DNA of 64,000 nucleotides from the NCBI RefSeq assembly GCF_016865525.2, contig NZ_CP075169.1, positions 2,542,337 through 2,606,336 on the forward strand, written 5' to 3'. Both the position numbers and the translations under genes were made by a program. This document shows positions 28,548-39,658 of the stretch, one piece after another (the stretch's first letter is position 1; the number at the start of each line of letters is the position of its first letter). This DNA comes from Sodalis ligni (lineage in GTDB: Bacteria; Pseudomonadota; Gammaproteobacteria; Enterobacterales; Enterobacteriaceae). Below the pieces are notes generated by a model that saw only the letters and a program-made list of their open reading frames with translations, did no database searches and was not told the origin of the DNA.

Positions 28548-29354
28548 ATGAGTAAAAGCAACGATCATCAGCCGGATCATGATTCGGAACATCCCTACTC
28601 GGGCAAAGAGTACGATCAGACCCTGCATTTACTGCAAATCGAGCTAGTCAAGCTGCAGCGGGAAATTATTGCCTCCAACGATCAGATCCTGGTGATTTTT
28701 GAAGGGCGCGACGCGGCGGGCAAGGATGGTATCATCAAGACCATTTCCCAGCATCTGAGCCCGCGGGAATTTCGCATTGTCGCCCTGGGCAAGCCGTCAG
28801 AGCGGGATCGCGCCGAATGGTACTTCCAGCGTTACGTGGCGGAATTGCCGGCGGCGCAGGAGATGGTGCTGTTTAACCGCAGCTGGTACAACCGCGCCGG
28901 CGTTGAGAGGGTGATGGGTTTTTGCAGCGATAAAGAGTACGAACTGTTCATGAATACGGTGACGGATTTTGAACAGCTGCTGGTGGATTCAGGCATTAAA
29001 ATCATTAAATATTACCTTGATATCAGCAAGCACGAGCAAAAAGAGCGTTTGGAGGCCCGGCTGACCGATCCTCTTAAGCAATGGAAAATCAGCCCCATCG
29101 ACGAGCAGGCCACCAAACAGTGGAAGCAGTACAGCAATGCACGCAATGAAATGCTGATTCGCTCCCACACCCCCAATACACCGTGGGTCATCGTGCATAC
29201 CGACGACAAGCATGAAGCAAGGATCAACATTCTGCGCGACCTGCTGGGACGGCTGAATTATAAGGGAAAGGACAAAAAACTGGCCCTGCCGGATCCCGAA
29301 GTGGTCTTCGCCTTTGATACCGTCTGCATTGAAAACGGCCGCCTGGCGCCGTAG
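28548..29354 (+). CDS. ppk2: polyphosphate kinase 2 (PPK2 family)
   Basis: The protein is 268 aa. It moves phosphate between polyphosphate and nucleotides, usually making GTP or ATP. Walker A is EGRDAAGKDGIIKTI (residues ~48-62), the lid region has PSERDRAEWYFQRYV, and Walker B is VLFNRSWYNRAGVERVMGF. A single PPK2 domain of this length fits class I. GGAGAAAAATA precedes the ATG. It is a lone gene upstream of kup, with a terminator between them. Confidence 0.92.
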   Translation: MSKSNDHQPDHDSEHPYSGKEYDQTLHLLQIELVKLQREIIASNDQILVIFEGRDAAGKDGIIKTISQHLSPREFRIVALGKPSERDRAEWYFQRYVAELPAAQEMVLFNRSWYNRAGVERVMGFCSDKEYELFMNTVTDFEQLLVDSGIKIIKYYLDISKHEQKERLEARLTDPLKQWKISPIDEQATKQWKQYSNARNEMLIRSHTPNTPWVIVHTDDKHEARINILRDLLGRLNYKGKDKKLALPDPEVVFAFDTVCIENGRLAP

Positions 29355-29394
29355 ATCTCTTCATGAATCACCAAGATTTTGTTAGGAAATCTGA

Positions 29395-29420
29395 CGCTCA
29401 GGTGCATACTGAGCGCTTTT
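29395..29420 (+). terminator. intrinsic terminator after ppk2
   Basis: CGCTCAG and CTGAGCG form a 7-bp stem over a 7-base loop, followed by CTTTTCC. It lies 40 bases past the ppk2 stop. Confidence 0.55.
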
Positions 29421-29482
29421 CCGCGAGGCGTCACGGGTAACGGACGCTTACCGCCTTCCATTCGGATCCTGTAGTTGAATCT

Positions 29483-31351
29483 ATGAGCACAGAACATAAA
29501 CAGCCGTTGTCTGTGGCAACACTTGCGGCTATCGGCGTGGTGTACGGCGATATCGGCACCAGTCCCCTCTATACCCTGCGAGAATGCTTTTCCGGCAACT
29601 ATGGTTTCGATGTTCGTCCGGACCAGGTATTCGGCTTCCTTTCCCTGATTTTCTGGCTGCTGATCCTGATTGTTTCGCTGAAATACCTGGTTTATGTCAT
29701 GCGGGCCGATCATGCCGGCGAGGGCGGCATCATGACGCTGATGTCCCTGGCCGGCCGCAATACCCCGGCGCGTACGGCGACGCTGATTATGGTGCTGGGG
29801 CTGATAGGCAGCGGCTTTTTTTATGGCGATGTGGTAATTACTCCGGCCATTTCTGTAATCTCCGCCATTGAGGGGCTGGTGATTGTCGCACCGTCCTATT
29901 CCGGCTATATCGTCCCGGCCTCCATTGCCGTCATTACCCTGCTGTTCATGATCCAAAAGCACGGCACCAGCCGCGTCGGCAAGTTTTTCGCGCCGGTGAT
30001 GCTGGCATGGTTCCTGACCCTGGCGCTGCTGGGCGTACGCAGTATTATGATCTACCCGGCGGTCCTGCAGGCGATAAACCCGGCATGGGCGCTGCATTTT
30101 TTCGTTGAATACAAAAAATTGTCCTTCTTTGCCCTCGGAGCGGTGGTGCTGGCCATTACCGGCGTGGAAGCGCTGTATGCCGATATGGGGCATTTCGGCA
30201 AACGCCCCATCCAGCTGGCCTGGTTCGTGGTGGTGCTGCCGTCGCTGGTGCTTAACTATTTCGGCCAGGGCGCGTTGCTGTTGCAAGACCCGTCGTCCAT
30301 CATCAATCCCTTCTTTTTATTGGCCCCCGGCTGGGCGTTGATCCCGTTGCTGATCCTGTCGGCCCTGGCGACGATTATCGCTTCCCAGGCGGTTATTTCC
30401 GGCGTCTTTTCCCTGACCCGCCAGGCGGTGCGCCTGGGATATCTGCCGCCGATGCGCATAATCCATACCTCGGCTGAGGAATCCGGGCAAATTTATGTCC
30501 CCACCATCAACTGGATGTTGTATGTGGCCGTGGTGCTGGTCATTGCCTTTGCCAAACACTCCAGCAACCTGGCGGCGGCTTACGGTATCGCCGTCACCGG
30601 CACCATGCTGTTAACCAGCCTGCTGGTGACCTGGGTGGCGGTAAATACCTGGCGCTGGAACCGGGTCCTGGTAGGGCTGATACTGGCGGCGCTGCTGGTC
30701 ATAGACGTGCCGATGTTCGCCTCCAATGCCCTTAAACTGTTCTCCGGCGGCTGGTTGCCGCTGCTGCTGGGGCTGGTGATGTTTATCGTCATGACCACCT
30801 GGAATACCGAACGTTTCAGTCTGGCGCGCAAGCTGCACTCCCACGGCAACTCCCTGGAGGCGATGATAGCCTCCCTGGAGAAAAATCCGCCGGTGCGCGT
30901 CCAGGGTACGGCGGTATTTATGTCCCATATCACCAATGTCATCCCCTTTGCCCTGCTGCATAACCTCAAACATAACAAGATGCTGCATGAGCGGGTGATC
31001 CTGCTGACGGTGCGCACGGAGCATGCTCCCTACGTCCATAACGTCCGCCGCGTGGTCATTGAGCAGCTATCCCCCACGTTCTGGCGGGTAGTAGCCCGCT
31101 ACGGCTGGCTTGAAGCGCCGAATATGCTGGAAATATTCCACCGCTGCGGCCTGGAAGGCTTACCCTGCCAGATCATGGAAACCTCGTTTTTCATGTCGCA
31201 CGAAGCGTTGATCCTGACCAAGCGGTCCTGGCTCCGGTTCCTGCGGGGCAAGCTGTTTATCACGTTGAGCCGCAATGCCCTGCGGGTGGCGGATGAATAT
31301 GAAATTCCTCCCAACCGGGTTATCGAGCTGGGCACGCAGGTGGAAATCTAG
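29483..31351 (+). CDS. kup: low-affinity potassium transporter Kup
   Basis: The 622-aa inner-membrane protein matches E. coli Kup (TrkD) in length and pattern. [18 protein letters not shown] is at residue ~17, [12 protein letters not shown] follows, and there are about 12 hydrophobic segments up to residue ~430. A soluble C-terminal domain follows. It takes up potassium, probably with protons, and matters at low pH. The frame is intact and is probably a single-gene unit. Confidence 0.96.
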   Translation: MSTEHKQPLSVATLAAIGVVYGDIGTSPLYTLRECFSGNYGFDVRPDQVFGFLSLIFWLLILIVSLKYLVYVMRADHAGEGGIMTLMSLAGRNTPARTATLIMVLGLIGSGFFYGDVVITPAISVISAIEGLVIVAPSYSGYIVPASIAVITLLFMIQKHGTSRVGKFFAPVMLAWFLTLALLGVRSIMIYPAVLQAINPAWALHFFVEYKKLSFFALGAVVLAITGVEALYADMGHFGKRPIQLAWFVVVLPSLVLNYFGQGALLLQDPSSIINPFFLLAPGWALIPLLILSALATIIASQAVISGVFSLTRQAVRLGYLPPMRIIHTSAEESGQIYVPTINWMLYVAVVLVIAFAKHSSNLAAAYGIAVTGTMLLTSLLVTWVAVNTWRWNRVLVGLILAALLVIDVPMFASNALKLFSGGWLPLLLGLVMFIVMTTWNTERFSLARKLHSHGNSLEAMIASLEKNPPVRVQGTAVFMSHITNVIPFALLHNLKHNKMLHERVILLTVRTEHAPYVHNVRRVVIEQLSPTFWRVVARYGWLEAPNMLEIFHRCGLEGLPCQIMETSFFMSHEALILTKRSWLRFLRGKLFITLSRNALRVADEYEIPPNRVIELGTQVEI

Positions 31352-31474
31352 CGGCTGACTTTCTCCATGGGCGGCATGCAAGGCGCCGTCCGGCGTGTTA
31401 TTGTCATAAAGTATCCGTTGCCCCGGCCGCGTCTGGCGGAGCGTGATTCATCAGCATATTCAAGAGGATAATTC

Positions 31475-32015
31475 ATGACAGATTCCGTTTACGACATTCC
31501 CGTTAAAAATCGACGGCACCGCCGCCAGCCTGGCGGACTATCGCGGCAAAGCGCTGCTGGTGGTTAACGTCGCCTCCAAATGCGGCCTGACCCCGCAATA
31601 CGAAGCATTGGAAAAGCTTTATCAGGACCGGCATTCCCAGGGGCTGGAAGTGCTGGGTTTTCCCGCCAATAACTTCAAGGGCCAGGAACCGGGCAGCGAT
31701 GCGGAGATCAAGGATTTTTGCACGCTGACCTACGATGTGCATTTCCCGCTGTTTTCGAAAATTTCGGTGCTGGGGGAGGACCGGCATCCGCTGTACGGGA
31801 AATTAACGGCGGCGCAGCCGGACGCCATAGGAGAGGGGCCGTTCCGCGAACGGCTGAAAGGCTACGGCGTCGATCCCGTCAATCGCCAGGATGTATTATG
31901 GAATTTTGAAAAATTCCTGATTAACCGGCAGGGCGAGGTGGTGGCGCGTTTTGCGCCGGATGTGACCGCCGACGATCCACGGTTGCTGTCGGCCATTGAT
32001 AAAGCTCTGGCGTAA
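31475..32015 (+). pseudogene. glutathione peroxidase, frameshifted near the N terminus
   Basis: The protein would be about 180 aa, a thiol peroxidase of the GPx/BtuE type. The reactive Cys is in NVASKCGLTPQY, Gln in FKGQEPGSD and Trp in VLWNFEKFLI. The ATG at 31475 follows AGAGGA and reads MTDSVYDIPVK, but the A5 run 31505-31509 has one A too many. With four A the frame continues KIDGTAASLADYRGKALLVV into the long frame. Most of the enzyme is intact downstream, and a start at GTG 31560 would lack the first strand. Confidence 0.85.
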
Positions 32016-32219
32016 CGCCTGCAGCCCGCCGGCGTCCGGCGGATCTATTCAGCTGCCGGGCGTCCGGCGCAGCCTGTTTGGCGGCAGTGGAAATAGCCGG
32101 CTGCCGGGCGCTTGGTCCAAAGGCATTCGCCGGCCGCGGAAAGCTTTATGGCGCGAAGTCCGGTATGCTAAAATCAGCAGGATCTTTCCCCCGTACGTCC
32201 GTTGAACAAGGCTTCATAG

Positions 32220-33272
32220 ATGATTACCATGCAGGATGTTGCAAGAAAAGCGGGCGTTTCCAAGTCCACGGTATCCCGTGTCCTGGCGGGTAATAACTAT
32301 GTCAAGGAGAGCACCCGCCAGCGGGTGTTTAATGCCATCGAAGAGTCCGGCTACCGTCCCAATCTTGTGGCGCGCAGCCTGGCCACGCAAAATTCCCAAA
32401 GCATCGGCCTGATTGTCACCAACTCCATATTCAACGGCCCCTATTTTAGCGAGCTGTTATATCAAACCGCCAAGATGACCGAAAACTATGGCCGGCAGCT
32501 GATTCTGGTGGACGGTAAATACAGCGCGGAAAGCGAGCTGGAATCCATACAGTTTTTGCTGGATCGCCGCTGCGATGCGGTGATTATCTACCCGCGTTTT
32601 CTGGGGGAGAAAGAGCTGATGGCGATTATTCGCCAGCACGAGATTCCTTTTATCGTCATCAACCGCAACCTGCCGCTGGCGCGGCAGCACTGCGTGTTCG
32701 CCACCCATCAGGCCGATGCCCGCCAGGCGGTGGGTTATCTCATAGAGCAGGGGCATCGTGACATTGCCTTTATCAGCGGCGCGCAGGGATCTCCCACCGC
32801 CGGCGCCCGTGAACAGGGGTATCGGCAGGCGCTGAGGGAAAAGGGCATTTCATTGAATGAGGCGCTGATGGCGCCGGGACACTGGTCGCTCGGCAGCGGT
32901 TATGAAGCCTGCGCCGAACTCCTGCGGCGCCCGGCGGGTTTCAGCGCGCTGGTGTGCTGTAACGACGATATGGCCATCGGCGCCGCCAAGGCGCTGCGGG
33001 AACATGGCAAAACCATTCCCGGCGACATCTCCCTGGTGAGTTTCGATGACATTCCCGTGGCATCCTATTTCAATCCTCCCCTGACCACCGTCCATGTGCC
33101 GGTGGCGGAGATGATCAAAAGCGCGCTCGATCAGGTGGTTCACGTACTGGACGGCAAGCCGGTGTCGCCGCTAAAACCCTTCAGCGGCGAGCTGGTGATT
33201 CGCGATTCGGTGGTGCCCGGCCCTTTCGCCGCCACTTCGCGCCAGAAAAAAACGCCGGTGGGACACCTTTAG
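32220..33272 (+). CDS. LacI-family repressor, AscG-like
   Basis: The protein is 350 aa. Residues 1-60 hold the LacI helix-turn-helix and hinge (MQDVARKAGVSKSTVSRVLAG, then RPNLVARSLAT). The remainder is a periplasmic-binding-like sugar domain with VSFDDIPVASYFNPPLTTVHVP. It faces the leftward beta-glucoside operon, only 20 bases from its end. The palindrome at 36882-36910 in front of that operon contains two AACCGGTT cores, as expected for this family. It likely represses the PTS-GH1 genes until a phospho-beta-glucoside is present. Confidence 0.88.
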   Translation: MITMQDVARKAGVSKSTVSRVLAGNNYVKESTRQRVFNAIEESGYRPNLVARSLATQNSQSIGLIVTNSIFNGPYFSELLYQTAKMTENYGRQLILVDGKYSAESELESIQFLLDRRCDAVIIYPRFLGEKELMAIIRQHEIPFIVINRNLPLARQHCVFATHQADARQAVGYLIEQGHRDIAFISGAQGSPTAGAREQGYRQALREKGISLNEALMAPGHWSLGSGYEACAELLRRPAGFSALVCCNDDMAIGAAKALREHGKTIPGDISLVSFDDIPVASYFNPPLTTVHVPVAEMIKSALDQVVHVLDGKPVSPLKPFSGELVIRDSVVPGPFAATSRQKKTPVGHL

Positions 33273-33292
33273 CTCCGGCGCATTGCTAATAG

Positions 33293-34771
<1,479 letters not shown>

Positions 34772-34828
34772 TTAAACCCGTTTATTTAAAACCGCTTACT
34801 CAATTCCGCTTAAACGGAGCGCCCGAGA

Positions 34829-35191
34829 TCATGGCTTTTGCCCGCAGGCTTCGCCCGGATGCTTTAGGGTGTCGATTTCGCGATACAGGACGATGATTTC
34901 TTCAACCAATTCCCGGCACAGCATGGCGTTCATCAGATGATCCTGGGCATGTACCATGATAAGGTTCACCGGAATTTTCCCCACGCCCTCGTCGGCGCCT
35001 ATTAATTGCGTCTGGATACGGTGCGCCTGGCGGGCGGCGTCGGAGGCGGCGGCCAATAGGGCATCGACCTTCAGCCACTCCCGGTTGCGGGCGGCGCGCA
35101 GCGCCTCCATCGATTCGGAACGCGCCTCGCCGGCAAAGATAATCAAAGCCATGATCGTACTTTCCATATCCATCGCCACCGTCTCGCTCAT
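34829..35191 (-). CDS. PTS lactose/cellobiose-family IIA component
   Basis: This is a 120-aa cytoplasmic phosphocarrier forming a helical trimer. The phosphorylated His lies in LIMVHAQDHLMNAMLC near residue 80. MALIIFAGEARSESMEALRAA is the family N terminus. It passes phosphate from HPr to the IIB protein. It lies 2 bases after the IIC gene, and GH1 follows after about 100 bases. Confidence 0.92.
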   Translation of the reverse strand: MSETVAMDMESTIMALIIFAGEARSESMEALRAARNREWLKVDALLAAASDAARQAHRIQTQLIGADEGVGKIPVNLIMVHAQDHLMNAMLCRELVEEIIVLYREIDTLKHPGEACGQKP

Positions 35192-35193
35192 GG

Positions 35194-36513
35194 TTATGCC
35201 TCCTGGGCCTGGGTCTGCGGCAACGGATCTTCCTGCGCCAGCAGCTGCCGTTCGTAGATTTTGAAGAAGGGGTAATAAATCAGCGTGGATACGGCCACCA
35301 GGACAACCACCAGGAACGCGGCGCGGATATCCCAGCCGGTGGACCAGGCGGCGCCGATGGGGGCAGGAGTGGTCCAGGGCACCACGGAAATCACCCGGCC
35401 CACCATATCGGTACGGGTGGCGATATAGGCCAGAGTACCGTTAACCAGCGGCGCGGTAATAAACGGAATGAAGAGGGTGGGATTCATCACCACCGGAGAG
35501 CCGAAAATCACCGGTTCGTTAATGTTGAAAATACAGGGCACCATGCTGAGCTTGCCGATGGAGCGCAAATGGGCGGAACGGCTGCGTAAATACAGCCCCA
35601 CCAGCCCCATGGTGGAACCCGATCCGCCAATCACGATGAAAAACAGCCAGAACGGTTCGATAAAAATATGGGTTAAGGGTTGTCCGGCGGTGAGTTCCTG
35701 CTGGTTGATGCCCAGATTGGTCAGCCAGAAAGCCTGCAACACGCCGCCGACGATGACCGCGCCGTGAATGCCGGCGAACCACAGCAGATGGCAGATCAAT
35801 ACGGAGAGCAAAATGGCCGGCAGGGTATCGGCAGCGGAAACAATCGGCTGGAACAGCGCCATAATGGCCTGGGGCAGCAGCATGCCGAATTGCCATTGGA
35901 TCAGCAGGCTTAACGGGTAAAGGGTAAAGAATATCGCCAGTACGGGAATCAATAAATCAAAGGACTGTTTTATTTTCGGCGGTACCTGTTCCGGCAGATG
36001 GATACCGATATGCCGTACTTCCAGAAAATGTATCAGCTCGGTGGTATAGATTCCCACCAATATCGCGGTGAAAATCCCGGTCCCCCCAAGCGATGATACC
36101 GGCAGCATTTTATCCGCGGTTTGCGGAGCCGCCACTACCAGGAATGACATTAATGACAGCAGGGCGGCCATAAAACCGTTCATTTTATAGCTGGTGGCCA
36201 GATTATAAGAGATCGCCGCGGCGATAAACACCGACATAATACCCATGGTCATGTTATAGGGCATCAGAATAACGTTTTCATACTGCTGCGCCATCCGCAG
36301 CCACCATTGGGCGAAGGACCAAGTGCTGGTGGGGGAGAAGGGCGGATGGGCAAATACCAGCATAAAGGAACCGACAATCAGAAACGGCATTGCGGAAATA
36401 AATCCGTCCCGGATGGCCATGACATGCCGTTGACTGGATAATCTCCCTGCTATCGGACTAATGGTATTTTCAATGACGCCGAATACCGATTCGCTAATTC
36501 CGGACATATTCAT
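35194..36513 (-). CDS. PTS cellobiose-family IIC permease
   Basis: The 439-aa membrane protein, about ten segments, belongs to the EIIC Lac/Cel family (ChbC-like). Features are RHVMAIRDGFISAMPFLIVG at the N terminus, GIHGAVIVGGVLQ in the middle, and the sugar-site stretch FNINEPVIFGSPVVMNPTLFIPF. It moves the beta-glucoside in as IIB phosphorylates it. The gene is 3 bases after IIB and appears intact. Confidence 0.93.
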   Translation of the reverse strand: MNMSGISESVFGVIENTISPIAGRLSSQRHVMAIRDGFISAMPFLIVGSFMLVFAHPPFSPTSTWSFAQWWLRMAQQYENVILMPYNMTMGIMSVFIAAAISYNLATSYKMNGFMAALLSLMSFLVVAAPQTADKMLPVSSLGGTGIFTAILVGIYTTELIHFLEVRHIGIHLPEQVPPKIKQSFDLLIPVLAIFFTLYPLSLLIQWQFGMLLPQAIMALFQPIVSAADTLPAILLSVLICHLLWFAGIHGAVIVGGVLQAFWLTNLGINQQELTAGQPLTHIFIEPFWLFFIVIGGSGSTMGLVGLYLRSRSAHLRSIGKLSMVPCIFNINEPVIFGSPVVMNPTLFIPFITAPLVNGTLAYIATRTDMVGRVISVVPWTTPAPIGAAWSTGWDIRAAFLVVVLVAVSTLIYYPFFKIYERQLLAQEDPLPQTQAQEA

Positions 36514-36516
36514 CTC

Positions 36517-36825
36517 CTAGGCATTAAGCAGCGCCAGAGTATCGTTTAATATTTTTTCGCCGTTCATCATGCCGTAATCCATGCTGTTAATGACGGCTAT
36601 GGGTTTATGCTGCTCATCGGCGATTATTTTAAAATCTTTCAATTTATATTTGATTTGCGGTCCCAGCAGGCAACAATCGTAATGGGGGAACTCCGCGGCG
36701 AACTCTTCCAGACCCACCGCATTGATTTCCACCTCTATTCCTTTTATTTCGGCGGCTTTTTGCATTTTCCTCACCACCATGCTGGTGGACATCCCGGCGG
36801 CACAGCATAAGAGTATTTTTTTCAT
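36517..36825 (-). CDS. PTS cellobiose-family IIB component
   Basis: The protein is 102 aa. The phospho-Cys is in KKILLCCAAGMSTSMVV (residue 7 or 8), the P-loop of the Lac/Cel IIB group. DCCLLGPQIKYKL follows. It is the first gene of the operon IIB-IIC-IIA-GH1. AAGG lies about 9 bases before the ATG. Confidence 0.93.
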   Translation of the reverse strand: MKKILLCCAAGMSTSMVVRKMQKAAEIKGIEVEINAVGLEEFAAEFPHYDCCLLGPQIKYKLKDFKIIADEQHKPIAVINSMDYGMMNGEKILNDTLALLNA

Positions 36826-36881
36826 AAGACGAGCCTTGTGATTATTGGTCTGGCAGCAGTATGACGCGAGAAAAAGAATCT

Positions 36882-36910
36882 CTGCAACCGGTTTCAGAAA
36901 CCGGTTGCAG
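36882..36910. promoter_or_regulatory. 29-bp perfect palindrome, double LacI-type operator
   Basis: CTGCAACCGGTTTC is mirrored by GAAACCGGTTGCAG around A36896. Each half contains its own AACCGGTT palindrome (36886-36893 and 36899-36906), 13 bases apart. LacI-family repressors such as AscG bind GAAACCGGTTTC-type sites. It lies 57 bases before the IIB start. The stem could also fold in RNA as a leader hairpin. Confidence 0.65.
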
Positions 36911-37081
36911 TTTTGTGATGGAGGTCAATTCTTGTTTCAGGATAAGTTTTTAGCGGATTTCTGATTAATGGAAATCAAGTCTGTAAGCTGGGTTAAAGAA
37001 TTCAGGATGAAAGGTGTTCATGATACGGCCAAGCCAATTCATCATCCAACATAGATCTGACTATTTGCCGAGAGGTCAACC

Positions 37082-39216
37082 GTGTCTCGAACCATTATGC
37101 TAATTCCAACCGGTACCCATGTGGGGCTGACCAGCGTCAGTCTCGGCGTGATCCGGGCCATCGAGCGCAAGGGCGTGCGCCTGAGCGTATATAAGCCCAT
37201 TGCCCAGCAGCGCGACGGCGCGAGTTTGCCGGACCAGACCACCGCCATCATTCGGGCCAATTCAGGGATCCCCGCCGCGCAGCCGCTGGCGATGGACTAT
37301 GTGGAAACCCTGTTAAGCACCAATCGCCGCGATGTGCTGATGGAGGAGATTGTCGCCCGCTATCATGAAACCCGGCAGGACGCCGAAGTGGTCCTGATTG
37401 AGGGGCTGATGCTGACCCGTCGCCATCAGTTCGCCAATGGTCTGAACTACGACATCGCCCGGGCGTTGAACGCTGACATGGTTTTTGTCACCACCCTGGG
37501 GGCCGATTCACCGGCGCAGCTGAAGGCGCGGCTGGAGTTGGCCTGCGCCGGGTTCGGCGGCTGCCAAAACAAGAATATCGCCGGGGTTATCATCAATAAA
37601 TGGCACGCCCCGGTGGATGAACAGGGCCGTACGCGCCCAGACCTGTCCGAACTGTTCGACGCCGCCAACCAACATGATGACGCCGCCGCGGATACCCGCC
37701 CCCGGTTTGCCGACAGTCCGCTAAAGGTCTTGGCCTGTATCCCCTGGAACTATGATCTGATAGCCACCCGCGCCGTGGATATGGCCGGGCATCTTCATGC
37801 CCACATCGTGAATGCCGGCGATCTGCAGACGCGCCGGGTGCAGTCCGTGACTTTCTGCGCCCGCGGTTTGGCAAATATGGCGCAGCACTTTCGCGCCGGC
37901 GCGCTGCTGGTCACCTGCGCGGACCGCCCCGAAGTGCTGGTGGCGGCCTGCCTGGCCGCCATGAACGGGGTGGCCATCGGCGCGGTCCTGCTCACCGGCG
38001 GCTATCCCATTCCCCCGGCCATTGCCACGCTGTGCGAGCGGGCGTTTCAGACCGGTTTGCCGGTGATGATGGTCAATACCAATACCTGGCAGACGTCCCT
38101 GAGTTTGCAAAGCTTTAATCTGGAAGTGCCGGCGGACGATCGTTTACGGGTGGAGAAAGTACAGGACTACATGGCCGGCTACATCGATAGCGGGTGGATT
38201 GATTCACTGAGCGCTGCCTCGGAGCATTCCCGCCGCCTCTCGCCGCCGGCATTCCGTTATGCCCTGACCGAACGGGCACGGCGGGCCGGCAAGCGCATCG
38301 TGTTGCCGGAGGGGGGTGAGCCGCGCACCATCCGGGCCGCCGCCATCTGTGCCGACCGGGGCATTGCCCATTGTGTCCTACTGGGCAATCCCGACGACAT
38401 TCGCCGGGCGGCCGCGGCCCCGGGCGTGATTTTGGGTGACAATGTGGCGCTGCAGGATCCGGCGCCGCTGCGCGAGCGCTACCTGGGGGGCTGATGGAGC
38501 TGCGTAAAAGCAAAGGCATGACCGAAGTGGTGGCGCGGGAGCAATTGGAAGACAACGTGATGCTCGGTACCCTGATGCTGGAGGCTGGGGATGTGGACGG
38601 ATTGGTTTCCGGCGCGGTACATACCACCGCCAATACCCTTCGTCCGGCGTTGCAGCTGATTAAACCGGCCCCGGGCAGTTCGCTGGTTTCATCGGTATTT
38701 TTCATGCTGTTGCCGGAGCAGGTGCTGGTATACGGCGACTGCGCCATCAATCCCGATCCGGATGCCGAACAGCTTTCGGAAATCGCCATTCAGTCCGCCG
38801 ACTCGGCCGCCGCCTTCGGCATCGAGCCGCGGGTAGCGATGATGTCCTACTCCACCGGCACCTCGGGCACCGGCAGCGATGTGGATAAAGTGCGGGAAGC
38901 CACCGCGCTGGCGCGGCGCAAACGCCCGGATCTGGTGATTGACGGCCCGCTGCAATACGATGCCGCCATTATGGCCGACGTGGCGCGCACCAAGGCGCCG
39001 GACTCGCCGGTGGCCGGCCGGGCCACGGTCTTTATTTTTCCGGATCTGAATACCGGCAATACCACCTACAAGGCGGTACAGCGTTCCGCCGACCTGGTTT
39101 CCATCGGTCCGATGCTGCAAGGCCTGCGCAAACCGGTCAATGACCTGTCCCGCGGTGCCCTGGTGGACGATATTGTTTATACGATAGCCCTTACCGCCAT
39201 CCAGGCCACGCAATAA
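37082..39216 (+). pseudogene. pta: phosphate acetyltransferase split by a -1 frameshift
   Basis: Together the parts give a full Pta of about 711 aa (acetyl-CoA and phosphate to acetyl phosphate). The N-terminal P-loop-like domain starts [20 protein letters not shown], the DRTGG domain follows, and the catalytic domain begins at [20 protein letters not shown]. The first frame ends at 38494 after RERYLGG. The second starts with ATG at 38494 in a TGATG overlap and carries [21 protein letters not shown] and [12 protein letters not shown]. One more G in the G6 run 38485-38490 would restore [12 protein letters not shown]. The break lies inside the catalytic domain, so separate halves would probably be inactive. 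No ackA is adjacent, which is unusual. Confidence 0.9.
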
Positions 39217-39217
39217 T

Positions 39218-39240
39218 CGCCGCCAAAAGAGGCGGCGTTT
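39218..39240 (+). terminator. terminator after pta
   Basis: CGCCGCC and GGCGGCG pair over AAAAGA and are followed by TTT, two bases past the pta stop. Confidence 0.6.
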
Positions 39241-39243
39241 CAT

Positions 39244-39275
39244 CCCGATGCCGGGCAACAATCCCCGGCATCGGG
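39244..39275. repeat. second hairpin downstream of pta
   Basis: CCCGATGCCGGG pairs perfectly with CCCGGCATCGGG (12 bp, loop 8). It has no T-run, and may back up the adjacent terminator or be a REP-like unit. Confidence 0.5.
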
Positions 39276-39487
39276 ACGCAAATTAATGGCAATAATGATC
39301 ATTGCATTGATATGCCTTCACCTCCTTTAGTAAACAAATCCCGCATATGAAAATATTCTGTGAAATATTATTTCCTGGCTATACTTTTAGGGTCAGACTG
39401 AATATGTGCTCATCCGGTTATATCGTGAACATTATTTAGTACGATATCACGGGAACAGTTCAAAAAAAATTTACAGGAGCTACACAC

Positions 39488-39646
39488 ATGGGCATCGGAA
39501 CAATTGTACTTATCGTATTAATTTTACTTCTCATCGGCGCGCTGCCCAGCTGGCCGCATAGCCGTAGTTGGGGTTATTTTCCCAGCGGTATTCTTGGCGT
39601 TGTTGTGGTTATTCTGATTGTTTTGGTTCTGATGGGAAGGATCTGA
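39488..39646 (+). CDS. DUF3309-like 52-aa membrane protein
   Basis: This is a short gene of 52 residues: MGIGTIVLIVLILLLIGALP, a WPHSRSWGYFPSG turn, and a second hydrophobic helix ending LVLMGRI. Two membrane passes with the SWPHSRSWGY centre match the DUF3309 family of small membrane proteins, whose function is unknown. AGGAG lies 8 bases before the ATG. It stands between the pta terminators and a convergent gene. Confidence 0.8.
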   Translation: MGIGTIVLIVLILLLIGALPSWPHSRSWGYFPSGILGVVVVILIVLVLMGRI

Positions 39647-39658
39647 CCCGAAACAAGC

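Noticed and set aside
38494..39216. Separate short-form phosphotransacetylase gene
   Set aside because: It starts in the middle of the catalytic domain and joins the upstream frame perfectly with one added base, so it is the rest of pta.
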